This document shows, one piece after another, positions 1 through 5,906 of a DNA stretch of 5,906 nt. A program made the translations under genes and the position numbers. The notes under the pieces were generated by a model. The model did not search any database, was not told the DNA's origin, and worked only from the letters and a program-made list of their open reading frames with translations. Position 1 is the stretch's first letter, and the number at the start of each line of letters is the position of its first letter. This DNA is from an uncultured Propioniciclava sp. (GTDB lineage: Bacteria; Actinomycetota; Actinomycetes; Propionibacteriales; Propionibacteriaceae). Location of the stretch: positions 1 through 5,906 of the forward strand of contig CALMPQ010000271.1 of NCBI GenBank assembly GCA_937872005.1, written 5' to 3'.

Positions 1-1441
1 CGCCACCGCCGCCCTCGCCCGCGACCGCGGCTGGAGCCGTGCGGCCATCAAGCTGATCAACGCCGGCACGGGCGCCGAGGGAGCCGCGACCGCGGCGATC
101 GGGCAGTTCGTCGCGCAGTTCGAGAAGCTCGGCGGCCTGATGGCCGAGCGCACCACCGACCTCAAGGACATCCGCAACCGCGTGGTTGCCGAGCTCATGG
201 GGCTGCCCGAGCCGGGCGTGCCGAAGCCGACCTCGCCGGTCATCCTGTGCGCCGAGGACTTGGCCCCCGCCGACACCGCCGGCCTCGACCCGACGATGAT
301 CCGGGCGCTCGTCACGCGCCTGGGCGGCCCCACCAGCCACACCGCGATCATCGCCCGTCAGCTCGGTATCCCGTGCGTGGTCGCCGCCTCGTCCCTCGAC
401 ACCGTGCCCGAGGGCACGCTGCTGCTCGTCGACGGCACCTCGGGCATCATCACGCTCGACCCGGACGCCGCCGCTGCGGCCGACCTGGTCGAGGAGGACA
501 CCCGGCTGCGCGAGGAGATCCGGTCGTGGCGCGGCCCGGCCCGCACCGCCGACGGGACGCCGGTCCAGCTCCTCGCGAACGTGCAGGACGGCAAGGCCGC
601 GGCCAAGGCGTCCCAGAGCGAGGCCGAGGGCGTCGGCCTGTTCCGCACCGAGTTGTGCTTCCTGACCGCGCAGACCGAGCCGAGCGTCGCCGAGCAGGCG
701 CGCATCTACGGCGAGGTGTTCAGCGCGTTCCCGGGCAAGAAGGTCGTCGTGCGCACCCTTGACGCGGGCTCCGACAAGCCGGTCCCGTTCGCGAACCACG
801 AGCACGAGGAGAACCCGGCCCTGGGCGTCCGCGGCATTCGCCTGGGCTGGACGAACGCCGGTCTGGTCGAGCGCCAGCTCGACGCGATCCAGATGGCGGC
901 CGAGGACAACGACATCGCCGAGGCCTGGGTGATGGCGCCCATGGTGGCGACCGTCGACGAGGCGTTCGAGTTCGCGCAGATGTGCCGTGAGCGCGACCTC
1001 AAGCCCGGGATCATGGTCGAGGTGCCCTCGGTCGCGATGCTGGCCGACCAGTTCATCGAAGAGGTCGACTTCTTCTCGATCGGCACCAACGACCTGACTC
1101 AGTACACCATGGCGGCTGACCGCATGAGCTCGCACCTGGCGATGCTGACCGACCCGTGGCAGCCGGCCGTGCTCCGGCTGATCCAGCTCTCGGCGGCGGC
1201 CGGTCAGCGGGCCGACAAGCCCGTCGGTGTCTGTGGCGAGGCCGCGGCCGACCCGCTGCTGGCGTGCGTGTTGATCGGCCTGGGCATCACCTCGCTGTCG
1301 ATGGCGACGAACGCCATCCCGGCCGTGGGCGTCCAGCTGGGCAAGGTCACCCTGCAGCAGTGCCAGGAGGCTGCGATCCAGGTCGCGGCGTCCCGCAACA
1401 GCCGCGACGCCAAGGAGCTGGCGGCGAAGCTTCTGGGCTGA
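1..1441 (+). CDS. ptsI: Phosphoenolpyruvate-protein phosphotransferase (PTS Enzyme I), 5'-truncated by the window
   Basis: Cytoplasmic Enzyme I takes phosphate from PEP and passes it to HPr, energising PTS sugar uptake. The frame is open from base 2 (ATAALARDRGWSRAA...), so the ATG at 140 is internal; 479 residues are visible, against roughly 550-575 for the family. The first ~45 residues, through FEKLGGLMAERTTDLKDIRNR, match the HPr-binding/phosphohistidine region. The phosphorylated histidine is in GGPTSHTAIIARQLGIP (His codon 338-340). The PEP-binding barrel follows: EGVGLFRTE, VRTLDAGSDKP, ENPALGVRGIRLG, GIMVEVPSVAM and FFSIGTNDLTQYTMAADR. The active-site cysteine is in PVGVCGEAAADP (codon 1232-1234). 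The end at LLG-TGA is a normal C-terminus. All catalytic motifs are intact, so the missing part is simply outside the window. ptsH is not seen and could lie upstream. mgtE starts 19 bases downstream on the same strand, with no clear terminator between. Family assignment is essentially certain; standard EI rather than an EI-Ntr paralogue is inferred, because no GAF domain is visible in the part present. Confidence 0.97.
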   Translation, partial: ATAALARDRGWSRAAIKLINAGTGAEGAATAAIGQFVAQFEKLGGLMAERTTDLKDIRNRVVAELMGLPEPGVPKPTSPVILCAEDLAPADTAGLDPTMIRALVTRLGGPTSHTAIIARQLGIPCVVAASSLDTVPEGTLLLVDGTSGIITLDPDAAAAADLVEEDTRLREEIRSWRGPARTADGTPVQLLANVQDGKAAAKASQSEAEGVGLFRTELCFLTAQTEPSVAEQARIYGEVFSAFPGKKVVVRTLDAGSDKPVPFANHEHEENPALGVRGIRLGWTNAGLVERQLDAIQMAAEDNDIAEAWVMAPMVATVDEAFEFAQMCRERDLKPGIMVEVPSVAMLADQFIEEVDFFSIGTNDLTQYTMAADRMSSHLAMLTDPWQPAVLRLIQLSAAAGQRADKPVGVCGEAAADPLLACVLIGLGITSLSMATNAIPAVGVQLGKVTLQQCQEAAIQVAASRNSRDAKELAAKLLG

Positions 1442-1447
1442 CGCGGA

Positions 1448-1463
1448 TAGCCTCACCCGTGTG
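1448..1463 (+). promoter_or_regulatory. Putative leaderless promoter -10 element for mgtE
   Basis: TAGCCT (1448-1453) fits the actinobacterial -10 pattern TAnnnT. Seven bases separate it from the GTG at 1461, which would place transcription start at or next to the start codon. No purine-rich Shine-Dalgarno stretch sits 5-10 bases before the GTG. No -35 hexamer is recognisable, which is common in high-GC actinobacteria. This is inferred from spacing and pattern only; read-through from ptsI is the alternative. Confidence 0.45.
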
Positions 1464-2711
1464 ACCCACTCGCCCGACGATCTCGACCGCCTGCCCGCCC
1501 GCGACCGCGCGATCGCGTTCCGGATGCTGCCCAAGGGGCAGGCACTCGAGGTCTTCGAAGCGCTGGACGCCCCCAACCAGGCCGAGCTCGTCCACCTGCT
1601 GCAGGCCGACGAGACGGCGGCGTACTTCGCCGAGATGGACCCCGACGACCGGGTCGACCTGCTCGACGAACTGCCCGCCACGCTCGCCACCCGCCTGCTC
1701 TCGGGGTTGACCTCCGATGAGCGAAACCTGACCGCGACGGTGCTGGGCTACCCGAAGGGGTCGACCGGGCGCGAGATGAGTCCCGAGGTCGCGATCGTGC
1801 CGCAGGCGATGACCGCGGGCGTGGCACTCACCCGGGTGCTGGACCGGCTGCACGACTCCGAGACCGTCTACACCATCGCGGTCAGCGACGGCACCCGCCG
1901 CCTCGTCGGCGTGGTCAGCCTCCGCGACCTGCTCGCGGCAGCCCCCGAGACCGCAGTGGCCGACCTCGTCCGGCCCGCCGACAGCGCGCTGGCCACCGAA
2001 CCCGCCGAGGACGCCGCCCGCCGCTGCGCGGACCGCCGCCGACTCGCTCTCCCGGTGGTCGACTCCGAGGAGCGGATCGTCGGCATCCTCACCGTCGACG
2101 ACGCCCTCGAGATCCTCGAGCGCGCCGAATCCGAGGACCTCGCGCGCCAGGGCGGCACCGAACCGCTGCACCGCCACTACCTGTCGACGCCCATCCTGAA
2201 GGTCGTCCGGTCGCGGCTGGTGTGGCTGCTGGTGCTGGCGGTCGGGGCGTCCCTGACGGTGCAGGTGCTGGAGGTCTTCGAGAGCACGCTGGCCCAACTG
2301 GTGGTGTTGAGCGTATTCATCCCGCTCCTGATCGGCACGGGCGGCAACACGGGCAACCAGGCCGCCACGACTGTGATCCGGGCGCTGGCACTCGGCGAAG
2401 TGCGCACCCGCGACGTGCTCAAGGTGATGGCGCGCGAGCTGCTGACCGGCGCCACCCTGGGCTTGGTGCTGGGGGGCCTCGGCTTCGCCATCGCCGGGCT
2501 GCTCTACGGCTGGCCGATCGGCAGCGTCATCGGCCTGACCCTATTCACCGTGTGCTCGCTGGCGGCCACGGTCGGCGGCACGATGCCGCTGATCGCCAAG
2601 GCGGTCCGCGCCGACCCGGCAGTGTTCTCCAACCCCTTCATCTCGACCTTCGTGGACGCCACCGGCCTGGTCGTCTACTTTCTCATCGCCAAGGCGATCT
2701 TGGGGCTGTGA
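1461..2711 (+). CDS. mgtE: Magnesium transporter/channel MgtE (CBS-domain Mg2+ channel)
   Basis: A 416-residue inner-membrane protein of the MgtE family, Mg2+-gated dimeric channels that import Mg2+ and close when cytosolic Mg2+ binds the N and CBS domains. Order: acidic helical MgtE_N domain (about 5-95, with AEMDPDDRVDLLDELP); junction LGYPKGSTGREMSPE (95-109); CBS1 (about 107-165, TRRLVGVVSLRDLL); CBS2 (about 167-222, LALPVVDSEERIVGILTVDDA); plug/linker helix with EDLARQGGTEPL (225-236); then about five membrane segments at roughly 252-270, 278-294, 328-349, 354-377 and 393-415. Pore signatures are FIPLLIGTGGNTGNQAATTVIRAL (286-309) and NPFISTFVDATGLVVYFLIAKA. Asp399 in FVDATG corresponds to the selectivity aspartate known from Thermus MgtE. 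The GTG start at 1461 is chosen because upstream in-frame codons overlap ptsI and encode nothing MgtE-like. The N-domain is therefore roughly 35 residues shorter than in many relatives (about 450 residues). No M-box leader fits in the 19-base gap, so Mg2+ control is probably at protein level. Confidence 0.95.
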   Translation: MTHSPDDLDRLPARDRAIAFRMLPKGQALEVFEALDAPNQAELVHLLQADETAAYFAEMDPDDRVDLLDELPATLATRLLSGLTSDERNLTATVLGYPKGSTGREMSPEVAIVPQAMTAGVALTRVLDRLHDSETVYTIAVSDGTRRLVGVVSLRDLLAAAPETAVADLVRPADSALATEPAEDAARRCADRRRLALPVVDSEERIVGILTVDDALEILERAESEDLARQGGTEPLHRHYLSTPILKVVRSRLVWLLVLAVGASLTVQVLEVFESTLAQLVVLSVFIPLLIGTGGNTGNQAATTVIRALALGEVRTRDVLKVMARELLTGATLGLVLGGLGFAIAGLLYGWPIGSVIGLTLFTVCSLAATVGGTMPLIAKAVRADPAVFSNPFISTFVDATGLVVYFLIAKAILGL

Positions 2712-2714
2712 CGC

Positions 2715-2730
2715 GCCCGGCCGCTCGGGC
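2715..2730 (+). repeat. Short GC inverted repeat after mgtE
   Basis: GCCCG (2715-2719) and CGGGC (2726-2730) pair perfectly around a six-base loop (GCCGCT), four bases after the mgtE stop. A U-tract is absent, so this is at best a weak terminator or RNA-stabilising hairpin. Five-base GC stems arise often by chance at this GC content. Its right arm touches the putative -10 of the next gene. Confidence 0.3.
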
Positions 2731-2744
2731 AGACTGGGGGCGTG
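2730..2744 (+). promoter_or_regulatory. Putative leaderless promoter -10 element for the 187-residue protein gene
   Basis: CAGACT (2730-2735) matches TAnnnT except for the first base and is six bases from the GTG at 2742. The GGGGG run between them is only one base from the GTG, too close to act as a normal Shine-Dalgarno. This is the weakest of the three promoter candidates in the window; it is proposed mainly because it repeats the spacing of the other two. Confidence 0.3.
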
Positions 2745-3305
2745 GAATCACCCCCGTTCCCGGTTCCCGCCCGCGGCTGGCGCCTCGACGAATCCGGCAT
2801 CACGTACCCACGCGGGCTCATACCCTGGTCCGAGGTCGCCGAGGTCACCCACGTCCAGGCGGTGCTGCGCACGACGACGCATCGGGTCGTCTCGGGGGTG
2901 GTCGCTGTCGCGTTGCTCGGGCTCGCGGTCGTCGAGGTGGTCATCGGCCTGACGAGCGGCTTGGAGGAGGCGCCCTTGGTCGCGCTGTTCCTCGTCATCG
3001 CGGGCGGTCTGATGGCCTGGGCAGCCATCCTGCTGGTGCACCACGGCTGGCGGTCGGCGACGATCACCCTGAACGACGTGGTGGTTCGCTCGCCCTTCAT
3101 GCGGCGCTGGGTGCCGTTGGCGAAGGTGTTCGCCTTCCAGCACTACTCCAGCTCTCTCGAACGCCGCACCTGCGGCGTCCTGTACTGGCTTGATGAGTCC
3201 GGACGCCGCTCGGCCCGGTTGGCCCTGCCCGGGAGCGACCCCGAGTACCGGCTCCCCGCGCTGGACGCCTACGTGCGGGGTCTACGCCCGCAGGCTCCCC
3301 GCTAG
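2742..3305 (+). CDS. Hypothetical two-TM membrane protein, possibly PH-like
   Basis: A 187-residue protein I cannot assign to a named function. Residues 1-45 are soluble (GWRLDESGITYPRGLIPWSEVAEV). Two hydrophobic helices follow at about 49-71 (VVSGVVAVALLGLAVVEVVIGL) and 78-100 (PLVALFLVIAGGLMAWAAILLVH), separated by a short acidic turn (TSGLEEA). Residues 104-187 are soluble and basic, with RSATITLNDVVVRSPFMRRWVPLAKVFAF and a charged C-terminus. No N-terminal signal peptide is seen; the helix pair would form a hairpin with both ends on the same side. The pattern 'strand, short turn, (I/V)P(W/L)xxV' resembles bacterial PH-like membrane proteins, but this is inference from pattern only. The GTG at 2742 is the first start after the mgtE stop and gives full coverage of the first motif. 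Codon use and GC3 match the neighbours, supporting a real gene. It lies 30 bases after mgtE and 10 bases before hsdR. A structural or regulatory role at the membrane is possible; there is no evidence it belongs to the restriction system. Confidence 0.85.
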   Translation: MESPPFPVPARGWRLDESGITYPRGLIPWSEVAEVTHVQAVLRTTTHRVVSGVVAVALLGLAVVEVVIGLTSGLEEAPLVALFLVIAGGLMAWAAILLVHHGWRSATITLNDVVVRSPFMRRWVPLAKVFAFQHYSSSLERRTCGVLYWLDESGRRSARLALPGSDPEYRLPALDAYVRGLRPQAPR

Positions 3306-3318
3306 AGTCTCGGGCATG
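3303..3318 (+). promoter_or_regulatory. Putative leaderless promoter -10 element for hsdR
   Basis: TAGAGT (3303-3308) is a full TAnnnT match, seven bases before the ATG at 3316. Its first three bases are also the TAG stop codon of the preceding gene. A weak AGAG at 3304-3307, eight bases before the ATG, could instead act as a poor ribosome binding site. No -35 consensus is visible about 17 bases upstream. This is the strongest of the three candidates by sequence match. Confidence 0.5.
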
Positions 3319-3326
3319 ACACCCGA
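3310..3326 (+). repeat. Inverted repeat centred on the hsdR start codon, possible operator
   Basis: TCGGG (3310-3314) and CCCGA (3322-3326) are perfect inverted arms around a seven-base centre, CATGACA, that contains the ATG at 3316. Its position at the putative transcription start would suit a repressor site or, in a longer transcript, a hairpin presenting the start codon in its loop. With only five-base arms in GC-rich DNA, chance is a real possibility. Confidence 0.25.
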
Positions 3327-5906
3327 TGAACGCCTCGCTGCTGAGGAGCGTGCTCGGGTACTCATCGACCGCGAACTGACGGCCGCAGGATGGGCAGTGC
3401 AGGACGCCCGCGCCCTCAACCTCTTTGCGGGAAAGGGCATAGCGGTCCGGGAGGCGGTCATGGCCGCCGGCCACGGTCGAGCCGACTACCTGCTGTACGT
3501 CGACAAGCGGGTCGTCGGGGTCATCGAGGCCAAGCCGGTCGGCACGACGCTCGCGGGTGTGGAGTGGCAGTCGGCCACCTACGCCGACGGTCTGCGGCCC
3601 GAGGTGCGCCTGAAGGCGCTCACCCACGACGGACGCCTGCCTTTCGTGTTCGAGGCATCCGGCACCGAAACCTGGGTCACCAACGGCTTCGACCCCGACG
3701 CGCGCGCGAGACGACTCTTCGCCGTGCCCCGGCCCGAGACACTGGCCCAGTTGATCCGTGACGCGGACGCCGACCCAGCCCTCCCCACGTGGCGTGCGAA
3801 GGTGAGGGCCCTGCCGCCGCTGGACGCCAGCGCGCTCCGGCCGGCCCAGATCGACGCCGTCCGCGGCGTGGAGCGCTCGCTGGCCGAGCAGCACTTCGAT
3901 CGCTCGCTCATCCAGATGGCAACCGGCGCAGGCAAGACCTACACGGCGGTCACCCAGTCGTATCGGCTGCTCGCACACGGCGGTTTCCGTCGCATCCTGT
4001 TCTTGGTCGACCGCATCAACCTCGCCAAGCAGACACTCGCCGAGTTCCAGAACTACCGCACCCCTGGTGACGGCCGTCGGTTCACCGAGCTCTACCCTGT
4101 TGAACTCCTCAGCTCCGCTGGCATGTTGGCCTCCAGCAGCGTGGTCATCTCGACGATCCAGCGCGTGCACTCGGTGCTGAGGGGCGAGCCGGTCACCGCC
4201 GAGGACGACCCGCAACTCGACGCCTTCACGCCTGATGCGCCTGTCACGGTCGACTACTCCCCCGACCTCCCGCCCGAGTCGTTCGACCTCGTCATCGTCG
4301 ATGAGGCGCACCGCTCGATCTACGGCGTCTGGCGCGGCGTCCTGGAGTACTTCGACGCCCACGTCATCGGCCTGACGGCCACACCCGGACGCCAGACGTT
4401 CGCGTTCTTCCGGCAGAACCTGGTGTCGGAGTACACCTACCCCCAGTCGGTCGCTGATCGGGTGAACGTCGACTTCGACATCTATCGCATCAGCACCGAG
4501 ATCTCCGAGCAGGGGTCGATGATCGAGGCGGGCACGGTCGTGCCGAAGGTGGATCGGCGCACCCGCAAGGAGCGCCTCGAGACCCTCACAGAAGACCTTG
4601 ATTACGAGAAGGGGGCTCTGGACCGCGCGGTGACGGCGAAGAGCCAGATCCGCCTGGTGCTGGAGACCTTCCGCGATCGGCTGTTCACCGAGATCTTCCC
4701 GGCACGCTCCGAGGTGCCGAAGACTCTCATCTTCGCCAAGGACGACGCCCACGCCGAGGAGATCGTCCGCATGGTGCGGGAGGTGTTCGGCAAGGGCAAC
4801 GACTTCGCGACCAAGATCACCTACCGGAACAAGGACGCCGACGACCACCTGAAGGCCTTCCGCAACTCGCCCACGTTGCGCATCGCGGTCACCGTCGACA
4901 TGATCGCGACCGGCACCGACGTGAAGCCGCTGGAGTGCGTCTTCTTCATGCGGGATGTGCGCAGCGCCCAGTACTTCGAGCAGATGAAGGGCCGCGGCGC
5001 GCGCACGATCGATGCGGCGTCCTTCAAGTCGGTCACCCCGGACGCCGACGCCAAGACCCGGTTCGTGCTGGTGGACGCCGTGGGCGTCACCGAGCACGAC
5101 TTCGTCGAGCCACCACTGAACCGGGTGCGGGGCATCTCGCTGGAGAAGCTGCTGCGCAAGGCGGCTGCGCTGGAGCTGACCGAGGACGAGACGGCCACGC
5201 TGGCGTCCAGGTTGACGGCGCTGGAGGCGCAACTGACGGCGCCCGAGCGCGCCGAGCTCGACGAGGTGGCCGGACGCCCCCTGCGCAGCATCGTCCGCGG
5301 ATTGGTGGACGCCGTCGACCCCGACGTGCAGGCCCAGGCCGCCGATGTGGAGCAGTTGGTCCAGGACGCGATCGAGCCGTTGGCCGCCAACCCGGAGTTG
5401 CGCGAACGCATCCTGGAACTGCGCCGCTCGCACGACCGGGTCATCGACGAGGTGAGCGTCGACGTGCTGCTGGACGCCCATGGCGTGGTCGACCCCGACC
5501 GGGCACGCCACATCGTGGAGTCCTGGCGGGAGTACTTGGCCGACCATCGCGACGAGATCGCAGCGATCCAAGTGGTGGATGAGCTGCGCTCGCGCCGAGG
5601 CCGCATCGACGTCGCGTGGCCGGACGCACGCCGTGTCACCTTCGCGGATGTGCAGGAGCTCGCGGACCGGATCAGCCGCCCGCCCCACAACTGGACGCCC
5701 GACCTCGTCTGGGCCGCCTACGAGGCCGTGGACGCCGGACGCGTGCGTCGGTCGAACCACCACACGCTCACCGACCTGGTGTCGCTGCTGCGCTACACCC
5801 TGGGGCTGGATGATGAGTTGGTGCCCTACGCCGACGTCGTGCGCGAGCGCTACGCCGGGTGGCTGGCGCAGCAGGAGCAGGCAGGGGTTCGGTTCGGCGA
5901 CGCGCA
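3316..5906 (+). CDS. hsdR: Type I restriction enzyme R subunit (HsdR, EcoEI-like), 3'-truncated by the window
   Basis: HsdR is the ATP-dependent DNA-translocating and cleaving subunit; it acts with HsdM and HsdS on unmodified DNA in the cytoplasm. The frame is open to the last base: 863 residues are visible and no stop is reached. The N-terminus EERARVLIDRELTAAGW is the usual family start, with no DUF4145 extension. A PD-(D/E)xK nuclease follows: Asp57 (GRADYLLY), Glu71-Ala-Lys73 (VIEAKPVG) and the QxxxY motif at 85-89. SF2 helicase motifs are Walker A TGAGKT (203-208), FLVDR (229-233), STIQR (279-283), DEAH (329-332), LTATPG (353-358), LIFAKDD (471-477), VTVDMIATGTDVKP (525-538) and QMKGRGART (556-564). 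Residues about 605-710 are helical and charged, possibly coiled coil. About 690-863 matches the EcoEI R C-terminal domain (RPPHNWTPDLVWAAYEAV, LTDLVSLLRYTLG, YAGWLAQQEQAG). Relatives suggest fewer than about 100 residues are missing. No key residue is lost. hsdM and hsdS are not in the window. The first ~50 codons use rarer codons (ATA, TTT, GGA, ACA), a weak hint of transfer. An alternative label is 'DEAD/DEAH helicase family protein'. Confidence 0.95.
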   Translation, partial: MTPDERLAAEERARVLIDRELTAAGWAVQDARALNLFAGKGIAVREAVMAAGHGRADYLLYVDKRVVGVIEAKPVGTTLAGVEWQSATYADGLRPEVRLKALTHDGRLPFVFEASGTETWVTNGFDPDARARRLFAVPRPETLAQLIRDADADPALPTWRAKVRALPPLDASALRPAQIDAVRGVERSLAEQHFDRSLIQMATGAGKTYTAVTQSYRLLAHGGFRRILFLVDRINLAKQTLAEFQNYRTPGDGRRFTELYPVELLSSAGMLASSSVVISTIQRVHSVLRGEPVTAEDDPQLDAFTPDAPVTVDYSPDLPPESFDLVIVDEAHRSIYGVWRGVLEYFDAHVIGLTATPGRQTFAFFRQNLVSEYTYPQSVADRVNVDFDIYRISTEISEQGSMIEAGTVVPKVDRRTRKERLETLTEDLDYEKGALDRAVTAKSQIRLVLETFRDRLFTEIFPARSEVPKTLIFAKDDAHAEEIVRMVREVFGKGNDFATKITYRNKDADDHLKAFRNSPTLRIAVTVDMIATGTDVKPLECVFFMRDVRSAQYFEQMKGRGARTIDAASFKSVTPDADAKTRFVLVDAVGVTEHDFVEPPLNRVRGISLEKLLRKAAALELTEDETATLASRLTALEAQLTAPERAELDEVAGRPLRSIVRGLVDAVDPDVQAQAADVEQLVQDAIEPLAANPELRERILELRRSHDRVIDEVSVDVLLDAHGVVDPDRARHIVESWREYLADHRDEIAAIQVVDELRSRRGRIDVAWPDARRVTFADVQELADRISRPPHNWTPDLVWAAYEAVDAGRVRRSNHHTLTDLVSLLRYTLGLDDELVPYADVVRERYAGWLAQQEQAGVRFGDA

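Noticed and set aside
140..142. ATG at 140 as the start of ptsI
   Set aside because: The frame stays open to the left edge, and the upstream residues match the Enzyme I HPr-binding region, so this is an internal methionine.
1442..1460. M-box or other Mg2+ riboswitch before mgtE
   Set aside because: Only 19 bases separate ptsI from mgtE, far too short for a riboswitch, and the bases show no such structure.
1347..2297. A 316-codon - strand open frame across the ptsI end and the first two thirds of mgtE
   Set aside because: It has biased composition (G, R, Q, V, H), no domain, and sits antisense to two confidently identified genes; it is a shadow of their codon bias.
2715..2730. Intrinsic terminator after mgtE
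   Set aside because: The stem is only five base pairs and is not followed by a T-run; kept only as a low-confidence inverted repeat.
2222..3193. A 323-codon + strand open frame overlapping the mgtE end and the next gene in another frame
   Set aside because: The product is a run of R, G, A, P and H typical of an off-frame reading of GC-rich coding DNA. The overlapped frames encode MgtE membrane segments and a plausible two-helix membrane protein.
3097..5763. An 888-codon open frame on the - strand running antisense to almost all of hsdR
   Set aside because: Its translation is dominated by H, R, V, G, L and D with no recognisable domain, and it lies wholly opposite a well-matched HsdR. Long antisense open frames are expected where codon third positions are almost all G or C.

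Overview
The window is very GC-rich, with codon third positions dominated by G and C. It carries four tightly packed genes on the + strand and no convincing gene on the - strand. The composition, and the resemblance of the proteins to actinobacterial family members as I know them, point to a high-GC Gram-positive actinobacterium. A propionibacterium-like lineage is possible, but I cannot fix the genus from this sequence alone.

Layout: (1) bases 1-1441 hold the 3' part of ptsI, Enzyme I of the PEP-dependent sugar phosphotransferase system. Its 5' end lies before the window. (2) 1461-2711 is a complete mgtE, a CBS-domain magnesium channel/transporter with a somewhat short N-terminal domain. (3) 2742-3305 encodes a 187-residue membrane protein of unknown function, with a two-helix hairpin between two similar soluble stretches that vaguely resemble PH-like domains. 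(4) 3316 to the window end is a type I restriction enzyme R subunit (hsdR, EcoEI-like C-terminus). All nuclease and helicase motifs are visible, and the frame runs off the right edge, probably less than about 100 residues before its stop. The intergenic gaps are only 19, 30 and 10 bases, so no stretch over 300 bases lacks a gene.

The first three genes look like chromosomal core or near-core genes (sugar uptake energising, Mg2+ uptake, small membrane protein). hsdR marks the start of a restriction-modification locus whose modification (hsdM) and specificity (hsdS) genes would have to lie to the right, outside the window. No functional link between the sugar, Mg2+ and restriction genes is evident beyond shared orientation.

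The most notable pattern is regulatory. Each of the three complete gene starts (mgtE, the unknown gene, hsdR) has a -10-like hexamer (TAGCCT, CAGACT, TAGAGT) ending 6-7 bases before the start codon, and none has a good Shine-Dalgarno sequence. This is the layout expected of actinobacterial leaderless mRNAs, so despite the tight packing each gene may have its own promoter. I found no CRISPR array, tRNA or rRNA gene, insertion sequence or riboswitch, and nothing that requires a novel biological system.
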